Assembly (NCBI RefSeq): GCF_011075055.1
Contig: NC_058137.1
Location: 10,277,463-10,341,462 of the forward strand
Reading direction: 5' to 3'
DNA: 64,000 bases
Source: Mangifera indica
Lineage: Eukaryota; Streptophyta; Magnoliopsida; Sapindales; Anacardiaceae
Position 1 is the first letter of the stretch, and every line of letters starts with the position of its first letter. Of the stretch, positions 1 to 11,289 are shown one piece after another. The position numbers and the translations under genes are program-made. Under the pieces are notes generated by a model. That model did no database searches, was not told the DNA's origin, and saw only the letters and a list, made by a program, of their open reading frames with translations.

Positions 1-655
1 TTCTTCCTTCTCCGACAACCGGATGTGGTTCCCACTGTCAAGTCGACCTTCTTACCTTCTTCTCCCATTGTCAACCTTTCAATCGGATCAATTTCGTCAA
101 ACAAAGACGAACCATCTTCGTCCAACAAAAAGATAAAGTCGATTCGTTGTCTTCGTCTTGGTTGGACAAAGACAAACAATCTTCATCTCTCCAACGAATT
201 AACATCAAACAAATCTTCTTATGTCAATCAATCCAAATTCGGATTGTTCTCTGACCGTGAATGCTACAAAAATGGTGGGAAGAAACGCATTCGTTAAGCG
301 ATGGATCTAGATGATTTGTCGCATTTGTGGGCCAGAGAACGGTGGTCGCATCTTTGTTCGAGATTTGGGAGGGAGCGCCAGTAAATGAAAAGTTGGTCGG
401 AGAACATTGCTAGAGAAAGAAGGAAAAGAATGAAACCCTAGGGGTGAAAAGGTAACTTTTTAAACTTCTAAGTGAGAAAAAATTATTAATTTTTTAAACT
501 ATAGAGGAAGAATGAGATAAAATTTATTTTTTTAATATTATTAATTAAATGGTGGTTTTACCCTTATAATTAATAGCAAATTTTAATGGAAATAATATGA
601 CGGATAAGTGTTTAGATTCTTGAAATCTCATATATATGTCTCCGTCTTTATATTA
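1..655. repeat. Right end of a long-inverted-repeat element (relative of the one at 29.7-30.7 kb)
   Basis: The stretch from about 400 to 655 matches the right arm of the element at 30430-30685 in order and spacing. It shows a 'ccctag' block, 'taaactat/ctttggaga' followed by 'gaatgagataaaatt', then 'ggttttaccctta', 'ttttaatgg', 'gtgtttagattcttgaaa' and a closing 'gtcttta'. Bases 1-300 are richer in G+C and in 'cgtc/gacga' words, like the interior of the other copy. An open frame at 25-297 has no recognisable protein and is probably the element's interior. The left arm lies outside the window. Inferred to be a MULE-like or foldback element. Confidence 0.5.
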
Positions 656-1276
656 AAACTTGAATAAAAAATAATATTTTGGCCTTTCTTTCAAAAATGC
701 AGTCACATCTCCAAGCCATTGTATAAAAGGCCAATATTTCACCTTCTCTCAGTCTCTTTTTCTTATAATTTGGAATTCGATTTTGAGTTGAGAATAATGT
801 TTCCCACCAAAGTTTGTCTTCAGTTTCAACCCTTCGAGTTTAAAAAGTCAAATCTCCGGCCATCATTAAAATTTGATTGTTTGTTTTAATTGTCATTTGT
901 TTGCAAAAGTATAAATTAGTGTTAATATTATTTACACTCCTGAGATATGACTGAATTATTTGTCTTCGCTCAATATTCAATTGAAAAAATAAAAACTCTA
1001 ACTAAAAATATTTCAAATGGTTGAAATAGTGTTAACAAATGTAATTTCTATCAAATCACACCCAAAATAGTGAAATCTAGCTAGATACACACTTCAGATT
1101 GTCAATGAAACTAAATTTAGCTTGAATCTAGTTTGAAATGCATCATTCTAGTGTGATTCAAAATAAATTACAGCATACGATTCTAACTATAATTGCATCG
1201 TCAAAATACAATTCGATTATATTGCATTAGGATTGGTGTATCTCACAATGCTAAGTGTAATTTCAATCAAATCACA
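656..1276. other. AT-rich intergenic DNA
   Basis: No coding frame, RNA gene or clear repeat boundary was recognised here. Confidence 0.5.
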
Positions 1277-1696
1277 TCATCTAGGGTATGATATGCACGA
1301 TATTAGTTGATCAAGGATGCCTTGGTACATAGTGAAGACAATTACTAATGCGTTCAGTGCAAAGTGCCTTGAAGTTGTAAACAAAAGCATCGAGTTTGCA
1401 TGTTTCTTGCAATGCAACACCATGCCAACAATTACTCGAGAGGATTTCCACTTTGAATAATTCGATATGGCTAAACCCAAATCTAAGCTACAAAAATCAT
1501 TCTTCTTAGTCCAGAAGTTGTAATCACAGTCACCCATAGGCAAAGTATAACGGCATGTAAGATTTTTGCATCTAAGTTTGAAAAACATTTCAGCCATATC
1601 AGTTGAACAAATACCATTATCGCATAGAATATATTCTGGTAGTCCAATTTTCAAAGCAACCAAAATTTCTAGTTGAGCCTGATGAGATTTTATCAC
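1277..1696 (-). pseudogene. OBERON-like (PHD/zinc-finger) gene fragment
   Basis: A minus-strand open frame of about 139 codons. Its first half reads like the core of plant OBERON proteins: 'EILVALKIGLPEYI', then 'STDMAEMFFKLRCKNLTCR', 'LPMGDCD' and 'TKKNDFCSLD'. In that family these correspond to EILVALK.., a region before RC+N..C+..LPV, and CDC..C..KNGFC. OBERON proteins are nuclear regulators of meristem and embryo development. Here the second pair of cysteines is lost ('CDYNFW' in place of C-x-C-x2-C), and similarity stops after residue 72, before the rest of the PHD finger. The other half is not recognised. A dead fragment is the most likely reading; the family assignment rests on a short stretch. 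Confidence 0.4.
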
Positions 1697-2281
1697 TTCA
1701 ATGTTTATGTCAAATCTGAAGCATAAAGAAATCTAAGAAGCACACAAGTGAACCTTCTTATCTATATTCAACATGATCATGAATTTTCCTAGCCGTTACA
1801 AAATCAACTCTACCTATCAAATGTTTCTTTTCTTTTTGGCTACTACTCTAATATAAACCACCACCACTATGTTTCTCTCTCAAAATTTGCTTTTCAAAAC
1901 TATAACTTGAACCAGTTTCATGTTATCCAACAACGCAACCTTATTTGCATTTAACAATCCACAACTAAGCTTCCTTGAGTTTTGCCTCTCCCGTTCTCTA
2001 TCATTCACCAGCTTCCAATTTCATATAAAATTTTCTTTTTTCTGTTACCAGTAGCTTATGTAGTTTAGGTTTCTTTTGGCCTATTTCACAAATGTTAGCA
2101 TCATCAACATTAAGAACTTCTTGAAAACTGGAATGTGAATCACTTCTTTAATGGCATAGTCGGTGGAAACTCTCCAAAACAAAAGCATTTACTTAAAATT
2201 CATTTTCAATGTTCAGCTATTAATTAATGCAATTATTGATATTTGTCTTTTGCTACGTTTCACAACATTTATTTAATGAAT
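1697..2281. other. Intergenic, nothing recognised
   Basis: AT-rich DNA without a convincing coding frame or repeat structure. Confidence 0.5.
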
Positions 2282-2445
2282 ATTATTGTGTATATATTTT
2301 TGATACATAATTTAAGTATACAGATAATATATTATCATATAATTTGATATTATTTTATCATTCATTTAAAATTATCTAATCATATAATAACACATTATCT
2401 ATATACTAAAATTTTATATTAAAAATATGTACGCATAATTTTGTT
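2282..2445. mobile_element. MITE copy 1 (same family as 24865-25045)
   Basis: The left end reads 'tattgtgtatatatttttga' and the right end, reverse-complemented, reads 'caaaattatgcgtacatatt', so the two ends pair imperfectly. The interior 'ctaatcatataataacacat' closely matches the right half of the copy at 24865-25045. Length is about 165 bases with no coding capacity. No clear target duplication was found, so the bounds are approximate. Confidence 0.55.
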
Positions 2446-3500
2446 GTTATTTATAAATACTATATATACCCAAACTAGGTATATAGTTTACCCACTGATA
2501 TAGAATTTGACATGATGCTGTCACATCATCTGTCATGTTTATGTACTTAAACTAGATGCAGAGTCTGATACCCATTGAAATGGCATCTGACATTACAGAT
2601 ACAACATCATCTACCACATCGGCATATTGCCAACCCAGACATAAATTAATTGTTTTTTTTTTTTTTTCTTTTTACATTTTACATCCAACACACTCTAGCA
2701 TCTATCCCCCCTCTACCTCCACCAACATTGGTTGTTGCTTTCTAAAACCAGCAACAACCATCGTTTCATGAAACTACTATTGCTCCGATTACAACTCTAA
2801 CAAATGAGAAAACTGTTACTCAAGCACATGATGATTTCAAGGCTCCTGTTGTAGTTGATAGTAAGCCCTCTTTTTGACTCACAAATAGCAAACAATTTGT
2901 GATTATACGTACCCAATCTGATTAGTCTTTTGTTGATTATTTTTAATTTTCATTGATTCTTCCGTGAGTAAATGTTTTTGAGCACTAAAACAAAGATATT
3001 TTATCGAATAACTTGTGAGTTTAATTTCACCCTAGGTCAACTATTTTGACTTTGATTTCATCATCATTTGATATTGTCTAAGAATAATTGAAATTTTGAG
3101 TAATCTTATTTGTTAGCTTGAATTTTGTTTGTTGATAGTTCAATAATTTTTGAGTTAATGTCATAATTTATTGTGCTTGGATATCATATTGACATATTAT
3201 GATAATTTAGGTATTTTAGTACAGATTTTTGGCTAATAAAGAGAGAATAATTAGTTAAATATCCATAGGTCCAAAAAGTATGAAAATTTTAGGGTGGTTA
3301 CGATATGTTGCTTCATTTATAAATTTTTTGCAATTATTTAAAATTGTTATTTTAGTTGTTTAGTTTAAAGCTGAGGATGTGATTAATTACTTAATTCATA
3401 TCATTTGCGGTATTCTTAATTCAAAAATGCATGTAGTTATATAGCTTATGAAATGATAAAAATTCAAATTTATAACTAGCTTACTGCTTGTTGAAAATAG
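2446..3500. other. Intergenic; one doubtful exon-like stretch near 2770-2863
   Basis: Mostly AT-rich. On the plus strand, 2769-2861 is open and ends 'DDFKAPVVVD' just before a GTAAG-type donor. This is weakly like the first exon of remorins (DDSKALAVVE before the intron). The stretch is too short to call as a gene. The open frame at 2556-2771 is low-complexity and unsupported. Confidence 0.3.
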
Positions 3501-3816
3501 GCAAATCATCAAATCACAACGAGAATGCAAAGACGCATTCTTTGTCAAGCAACTAGTGTTGAGATATGTCCATTAAATGGGGAGAAAGTTGTTCAGACTA
3601 TAGTAGACCTTACCGGGGAACTTTTCATCTTTTTAGCAAGTTTTTTTTTCCTTTTACTTTTCTTTGGTGTTTCTGGGCTTGACTTGATTATTTGTGAATC
3701 ATGAGACACCTCATTTTCTGTGAATGTAGGTTGTCGGCACTGCTGTGATCTTTGAGATGCAAATAAGTTCTAGATCATAAGCGAAAAAGGAAGAAATGCA
3801 TAAACAAGAGGTAGAG
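3501..3816 (+). pseudogene. OPA3-like protein gene fragment (two middle exons)
   Basis: Exon A starts at 3501 after an 'aaaatag' acceptor and runs to about 3635. It encodes 'ANHQITTRMQRRI', 'VEICPLNGEKVVQ' and 'DLTGELFIF', matching the OPA3 signature (ANH+.TTR.QRRI, ..PLNEEKAVQ, D.LGELFVF). Exon B (3730-3816) follows a 'gaatgtag' acceptor with 'VVGTAVIFEMQISSRS', a TAA stop, then 'AKKEEMHKQEVE' and a GTAAC donor, matching the AVIFE.QRSSRSEARKEE..+QE part of the family. OPA3 proteins are small mitochondrial or peroxisomal membrane-associated proteins of unclear biochemical function. The stop replaces the Glu of RSEA. The first exon (MVLP..) and the C-terminal coiled coil were not found. It keeps intron positions, so it is a broken genomic copy rather than a processed one. 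Confidence 0.65.
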
Positions 3817-6800
3817 GTAACATATGTTTTTTTTTCCCTATATATTATGATGTTCTTTCGTCTCTTGTGGAAATCTTGACTTGTTATACGTTTCCTTTAG
3901 TGTGAGGCTACTAACAAAATTCTTTGCCAATTTTCTTGAATGTTGTGTCACCAAATTCTTTGACAAAAATTCTACCACATAATCTAACAAACTTTGAATG
4001 GGGAAAAAGAATTCAATTATTAGTTAGGCACACAAGAATTTATGAAAATATTCAGTTAGTGCTTCTTATTTGTAATTTGTTTTTCAAGTTTTATAGCTAG
4101 ATAAAAACTTTATGCAAAAATTCAATGTGTTTCCTCAAAATACATGATGAAGATTAAGATGAAAGTAACATGCATGCACCATTTAGGCAAGGATCAATCG
4201 AATACAAGCTAAACATGAAGAAGGTTAGATTGTATACCTACTCTTAGCTTGCTTATTTGATGAAGATAAGTTTCTCACTTGCTAAGCATCCAAAAAATAA
4301 AACCGAACCAAGCAATATAAGTCTTGGCCGAAAGTTAGAGAGAATGAGGAGAAAGTAGTTTTAGTGAGAGTTAGACCAAATGAACATTTCATCTATAAAA
4401 TGAACTAGACTCCATATTTATATAATGGTGGTTTAGTTAGCAATTCAATAATTGTTGCATGACCTTTGCAAATTCTTAATTTAAACAATAGTCATACATG
4501 TATATTACACACATATATGTGTGTGTGTATATATATATATATACACACATATGCCGTCTGAATTTTATCTCATAAACATTTTAACTCTTTTAAAGTGTTA
4601 CTTTTATAACTATATAACACTTTATATGATGTTACAATTATTATTCTTCGGAAGGTGTTAGCTAACCGTAAATAATCATTCTTCACTCTCTAAAATGTTT
4701 AGTTTATTGATATGACCGTTAAATTCATTATGACATAGTCGTGAGCCTTTTTTGGATAATTCAAAAACTATATTCGAAAACTTAATGACTATGGTAAACA
4801 TCTAGTAATGTGTCATACACCCTTAAACCACGATGAAGAAATACTTCATTGAACCTATTCTTTCAATTGTACATTTGTATAGGTAAGATCCTTTCGTTGT
4901 CTAATCTTAATCGAGTTCAAACTCATAGTTTATCAAAACCCTAATCTTGATATTCTACAAATCATCGATTAATATATTTAGAATGTATCCTCATGAACAT
5001 CTTCACATTTTACTATACCCTAGACGAAGATTTTATTTTCAATATTTATTAACATTTGTTCAAGAACTTACAATTAGATTATTTCAAGTCAATGGATATT
5101 TTGAATCTAATAACTTCAAGTCAACGGATCCTCTTTTAATCATCATTCATCTCCGTATACAAATAACATATAACCAACTTGGTTTTATCGTACGAAACAT
5201 AACTAGTCTCATATTTATACACCATATGAACTACACGCATTCATATCAGATCTGACTATGATATCTCAGGTTAAAAAATTATTTTATATACCAGTACAAT
5301 CATATGATAAGTCATGACTACGTTGCAATGACCATGTGACTTATTGTTATTGGTTATCTTTGAAAAATGATTCACTAACAGTTAATTCATACTAACACCA
5401 TAGTGGCATGACCATCATCATCACCCACACAAACATCATCTCACGATACTCAATTGAAAGCATTGAATATGTCTACTACGTGAAATTATTACCCAATTAA
5501 TATTATGTCCATAGGGAATAATTCAATAATCCAATTTTACTTATTAGGTAAATTTATTTGAACAGTTCATATACATACTTTCTATTAAAGCAAATAAAAG
5601 AAACAGTTTACATATATGAACAAAATAACACTTTCTTTTATTAATAAATCATTATTATATATATAGAAGATGAAAAGCCTTGAAACCAACAACACGAATG
5701 ATTCCTAAGGCATACATTAACATTTTCTTATGATATTTTTGAAAAGACATTGTCTGATGTTACACCATTGAGAAGTAATGAAACAAAAGAAAAATAGAAG
5801 GCTATCCAATTTTAAGGGTGAGACAGTTCAATTAGCAGTTGTTTTCAATAGGGATCACTACTTAAGCAAATTCCCCAATGAGATAGGTAAGAAGATGATA
5901 GTAAATAAAGCTCATGAGTATGTTAAGGGAGTTATTTTGCAGTTTATATAAGCAAGCAAAAAGACCATCAAATTGGGAGAAGAGAAAATGTCATAATAGA
6001 TGTTATCTTCAAAAGGAATTTTTTTGTTCATCACAAAAAGTATAATGGCGTTCTATTTATATTTGTAATGTGAAATGCAATAGTATTTAGGGAATCAATA
6101 TTGATGGAGTTACATTGTTGCTTTTGATGTTGCTATTTTAAATGGCTATATATGCAACCAAATTTGTTGTGTCAAATTCATGTCCTCTGCAAGAGTTTCA
6201 ATGACAATGCCTATGTAGAAAATAATAAATTGGTTCAGTTAAATAAACCTATTATCCTTAAGCATGCAATTTTAATACAAATCTTTCAACTTCAAATGTT
6301 GAAACTATTGTTATATCTTGTATAATAACTTGTGTAGTTGGTTTTAAATCTTGTTTTATGTGACAAACATGGAGAGTATTTTCATATGTTTTATATGGTT
6401 AGTGGCATTCAAGAATCGACTGTTAGATTAACAAAACAAAACTAAAAACTTATAAAAACTAAAAATAAATTTTCAAATCAAAGTCATACAATATGACTTC
6501 AAATATCAATCATATGTTAAAATTTATTACATCATCAACTAGAAAATCAACAAGCTTCCATTGATAATATCAAAAGAACCAAAATATACAAAAATTCTTT
6601 AAATTCTATATATATTTTTTCTTGCAACATGATCCATATACTATCCCCACTTCCCTTATTAAATTTGTAAAAGTTTCTCCATCGATGTTACACCTATTGT
6701 AAAGTTATCTTCCATCATTTACATATTTATATGAAACAAAAGAATTCACACTGATATAGACATACACTTGGCAAATGACACTTCAGAAAAGCTCTCCTAC

Positions 6801-6977
6801 AACATTAATGTGATACAAGTAATTTGTTATTTATCATGAAATGAATAAAAAAATAACAACATACTAAGTTAAGTTAAAACACTGAATTTTCACCTTGCCC
6901 TTTTTAATCTTTTTTTGTTTTGTTTGCATACACAATTTCTTTTCTTTCACTTTACAAACAATTTGATCAACTTTTGA
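3817..6977. other. AT-rich intergenic DNA with a short dinucleotide tract
   Basis: No recognisable gene. A mixed (GT)n(TA)n(CA)n tract, partly self-complementary, lies at about 4506-4550. The open frame at 4947-5255 matches no known family and has no conserved motif. Confidence 0.45.
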
Positions 6978-8572
6978 TTATTTTCTTTTGAATAGAGGAT
7001 AACCTTTATTGCAAACAACCCATGGAGTAAAAGTTTTCTTATCACCCTCATTAGAAATACCATCAACAAATTCACGATTTGTCATACTATTATTTGACAT
7101 GTTTGGACTTGTATAAATCCTTTTGGCACTTTCACTTGACATCAACTTGTTCTTTATATCATTTATCATTTCCATCATCATTGTTTGTTGCCAAATTTGC
7201 AACAATATTGAATAAATTAGACAATTTATCAAACCTTTGCCCTTCCAGATTAGTGCTGCAATTTTATAACTTATTTTGCCTTAATATAACACCTGCTTAT
7301 GTTTTTCCTCTATCGCCTTAAAATGAACTTTTCTGGTACATGAGAAATTTGCTTTTGAATCAGCATGACAATTGCATGTCAACATAGAATTCCTTTAAAC
7401 TCAAACATTCAACAGTTGCAATGAATACCACAAGTTGTTTCATCAAAGCAAACCATAAAAGGAACACAACAATGAGTTTCTCCAACCGTAACATCTTTTA
7501 TTATAAATTTCATATATGAATCAATCTCTTTAGAAGAAGACAATCCATAATAGATCATAAAAGCAAGATTTTATTGAAATTTTTTTAATTTCGTAATGGT
7601 ATATCCACCTTAAAATTGTTTCTCAATTAGATAAAAGGTTATATAAGGGATCCATGATTTGAAAGATGTAAAGTTAGTCTCCCTTTCTTTTTGCACTTGA
7701 TCATGCAATGTGTTTTCATATTATTTTACAAATTGTTTTAAAATAATTTTTGAATTGACATAACCATCAAAGAATAAATGCATACTTTTATTGCATTGTG
7801 TAGTAGACATACCTACCCAAAAAGTATCATTTACAAAAGCTAGCACCCAATGTCGTCTTTTATTATATAATCCAAGTAGCCATGAATTGTTGTGAAGGTT
7901 GTATTTATCAATGAACTTATTTCAATGCTTTTCAAACTCATCACTTGTTAACGAATCATACACAAATTTTGCAAAGAAAACTTAATATGTTCATATTCAC
8001 AATAACTTCTTAACTTTTCAGACAATTTTTTCATTATAAAGCCATAAGCACCATTTATGTCGTGTATCAGAGAACACAATCTCGGTTGCATTTTACATTG
8101 TCTTGTCTTGATCAATTATTAGTGTCTTAGGAGCATAGTTCAACATACATGCATATTAAGATTGAAAAAGCCATACAAATGTCTTTGTGCCCTCATTGGA
8201 GATTAACCCACAAATTAACAATGTTGAATGACTATGATGATCAACTCCAACAAAAATACTAAATGGCATATTATATTTTTTGGTCAAATACGTAGTGTCA
8301 AATGTCACAACATCACTTAATTCTTTAAATGTAGTCCTACTTTTAGCATCCACCCATAAAATATTTTTAAGACAACCCTCTTAATCTAAATCCATTGTTT
8401 TATAGAAATTTGAATTCTCATTTTGTATTTTAAGAAAAAATTTTTGAATTACTAAAGCATCTCCAACACCAAGTTGTAGCCTCTTTACTTTCTCAATGTA
8501 AGTCTTACAATCTTTCTGTAAGAACGACAAATTCTCAGCACCACTTATTTCAACTATTGGTACATAGGTTAA
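6978..8572 (-). pseudogene. FAR1-related sequence (FRS) / MULE-derived transposase pseudogene
   Basis: Read on the minus strand from 8572 downward. The segment before the catalytic domain reads 'NLSFLQKDCKTYIEKVKRLQ', followed by 'FFLKIQNENSNFYKTMDLD'. The MULE transposase core follows at 8353-8156: 'DAKSRTTFKELSDVVTFDTT', 'FVGVDHHSHS', 'SNEGTKTFVWLF'. Further down come 'TLIIDQDKTM', 'NSWLLGLYNKRRHWV' and a SWIM zinc finger near 7400 (CNC...C-x-H with a stop inside the C-x-H). Last is a tail 'GISNEGDKKTFTP' near 7000. FAR1/FRS proteins are transcription factors domesticated from Mutator-like transposases and act in the nucleus in far-red light signalling. Many stops and frame changes show this copy is dead. 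The N-terminal FAR1 DNA-binding domain was not found. It could equally be a relic of the parent MULE. Confidence 0.75.
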
Positions 8573-9186
8573 TCAAATGCAATTTAAAGAAGAAGTTCCA
8601 TAACAAGTAACTGAGCTTGACTGAGAAAAAGCTCTACTATAATAACAAGTAAAAGAAACTCAACCTTTGAATAGGGTATTCAATTTAGATGAGCTTTAAG
8701 CAAATTCAGGGCTGAGGATACCAATTAACGAGCTTTGTTATACCAAGAAGCAAAAAGAAGAAGTTCAAATAATACACTTGTTGAAAGGTTCTTGTTAAAT
8801 TAAAGATCATGACTTCCCTTTCAGCCTTCTTAGACATAAAAAACATATATTTACATCATAATGGTATAAAGAAGGTCTAAGTTAGATGGATTGTAGTGTG
8901 GTGAAAGATGTAATATTTTAGATCTAAAGTAGTTGATTATGGTGATAAAGCAAGTGGTGAAACTTTTATGAGGAAGGGATTTAATGATTGAAAAGAAACA
9001 ACACAAAAGTGAAAAAATATATTAGTGATCACTCTAGCAGTTATAACAAATGTCATGTCAAGTGTGTTACTTTGATGAACTAGAAGCAACATATCGATGT
9101 AAATCTTGCTTGAGTGTCAAATAAAAGCTAAATTAGACTACCAAATTCACTTGAATGCATCAATTAACTAAATTAGATTTCTTTTA
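8573..9186. other. Spacer between two transposase relics
   Basis: No coding frame was recognised. Boundaries of the flanking relics could not be placed from inverted repeats. Confidence 0.4.
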
Positions 9187-10930
9187 TAGCAAGGCTTCAC
9201 ATCTTGTAGTAATGATGAGTCAAATGAATATGAAAATCAAGATAATTTTCTTGAACTATTAAAGATTTTATCTAATCGTAAGGATGATATAAAGAAAGTT
9301 ATGCTTGCAAATGCTTCAAAAAATCATAAAATGAATTCACCCAAAATTTAGAAGGAAATAACTAGTGTTGTCTCTTTGATGATCAAAGCAAACATTGTAG
9401 AAATTGTAAGAGATAAATAATTGTTTTCTTTACCAGTGGATGAATCTCATGATATGACAGTGAAAGAACAAATGACTATTTTTTTTCATTATTTGGACTA
9501 AACAGGTTATATTATTAAACATTTTATTAGAATTGTGCATGTTAAGAATACTTCTACAAAGTCTTTAACATATGCAATAAATGCTTTTTTTGTAAAACAT
9601 GGATTGAGTATGACAAGTCAGGGGCAAGGTTATGTGAAGCAAGCAATATGAAAGGTGAGTTCAATTGTCTGAAGACTTTGATAATGAAAGAAAATAAATC
9701 GGCTTTTTACATTCATTATTTCTTTCATCAACTTCAACTTGTGCTAGTCAAAGTTGTAAGTAATCATTCGGCATTGGGTGAATTTTTTCAATCTCTTTTT
9801 ATGTTATCAAATATTGTGGGGGCATCTTGCAAGCATAGAGATCTTTTACATGAAAAACAATACGAATATGTGATATCTTTAATTTCTAATGGTTATCTTC
9901 ATACAAGATAAGGTTTAAATTAAAAATGCAACTATTAAACAACCAAGAGATACACTTTAGGGTTCACATCTAGGTACAATTTACAGTGTGATAAATTTAT
10001 TTTCTTATGTTGTTTATATGGTTTAGGTGATTGAAATTGAATGAGATGATTAGCAAAACAAAAGTCAGACAAGGAGTTTATTACAAATCATGGAGAAATT
10101 TAGATTTTTTTTTTTTGTTGTTTTTAATGAAAAAGGTATTGGGAATCACCAATGAATTATTAGAAGTCTTATAAAGAAAGGATCAAGATCTTCTTAATGC
10201 AATGTGGTTTATAGAAATTTCAAAGAGTCGACTGAATAAAATGAGAAATGAAGAAATTTGCTTTGACATCTTGTTGAATAAAGCTTCTAATATGTGCAAA
10301 GATAATGACATACTATTTTTGGAGAACCTGAAAGATAACTTTGGGAGGAAAAATCAAGGGATTTCACCAATTATGAATAAGTATCATTTTAAGGTTAAAC
10401 TTATATATACAATGTTAGATAACATCCAAGAAGAACTCAATAATCATTTTGATTAAGCAAATGTAAGGTTATTTCAGTGTATGACATCTTTTGATCTAGG
10501 CAACTCCTTTGTTACATTTAACAAAAATAAATTACTTGAATTTGCAAAATTCTATCCTTTTGATTTTCCTAAACATGATATTTGGTTGCTTGATAATCAA
10601 CTTAAAAACTATTATGAGGATGTTAGAACCAATGTCAATTTCACTCAAGTTGAATGGATTGCTAGCCTTGCTAAAAAAATAGTTGAGTTAAAAAAGGATA
10701 TAGCATACAACAAATTTTATTTTCTTATTAAGTTAGCACTAGTTTTGTCTGTGGCTATTGCAACAGTTGAAAAGGTGTTCGTTGCAATAAATCTTATAAA
10801 AACTAATTTGCGAAATTGAATTGACAATCATTGGATGAACAAATGTGTGGTGGTTTACATTGATAGGAAATTTTTTGATATAACTGACAATGAAAATATT
10901 GTTGAATGCTTTCAAGTGTTAATGAAATGA
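9187..10930 (+). pseudogene. hAT-type transposase relic with DUF4371 (TTF zinc-finger / hAT dimerisation protein)
   Basis: Plus-strand coding remains in order: 'NDESNEYENQDNFLELLKIL' (about 9215-9275), 'SLPVDESHDMTVKEQM' (9430-9480), then 'GEFNCLKTLIMKENKSAFYI' and 'HYFFHQLQLVLVKVVSNH' (9650-9770), 'VGASCKHRDLLHEKQ' (9818-9863). At the 3' end is the hAT C-terminal dimerisation region: 'FYFLIKLALVLSVAIATVEK', 'INLIKTNLRN', then after a stop 'YIDRKFFD' (10715-10890). This is the DUF4371-containing class of plant proteins derived from hAT transposases. Several in-frame stops and frameshifts (TAG near 9349, TAA near 9418, frame changes between 9480 and 9650) make it non-functional. No terminal inverted repeats or target duplication were found. 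Confidence 0.75.
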
Positions 10931-11289
10931 AAAATTGTGTTATAGGCAAGTGTATCTCAAATTTATAATGTTAGTATTATTGATTTAATGTGTTTTATTT
11001 CAATTATGTGGCTAAAACTTTGCTATAACTTAATGAAATTTGTTGTGTTATGCTTTGTTGATAACAAATTGCCAAGTTTGATGAAAGTAAAGTTTATATC
11101 TTTTTATCTTCTATTTATGTGAGTTTATATGATGATTTATGTATAAATTTGTATTTACCATATGAGTTTGGTGGTGTTTTGCCTTGCAAGTAGAAAATCA
11201 TCAATTTTTGTATAGTTTTAACATTTCATTGAGTGTTAGTCCAAGATAATATATGTGTTGATTGGTGAATAATCTCGAAGTCGTGGAGG
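10931..11289. other. AT-rich spacer
   Basis: Nothing recognised between the hAT relic and the start of the gypsy relic. The gypsy relic's 5' edge is approximate. Confidence 0.4.

Noticed and set aside
25..297. 90-codon open frame at the window start
   Set aside because: No recognisable domain; it lies in the interior of the long-inverted-repeat element and is low in complexity.
4947..5255. 102-codon open frame
   Set aside because: AT-rich, Ile/His-rich, no family match and no splice or promoter support.
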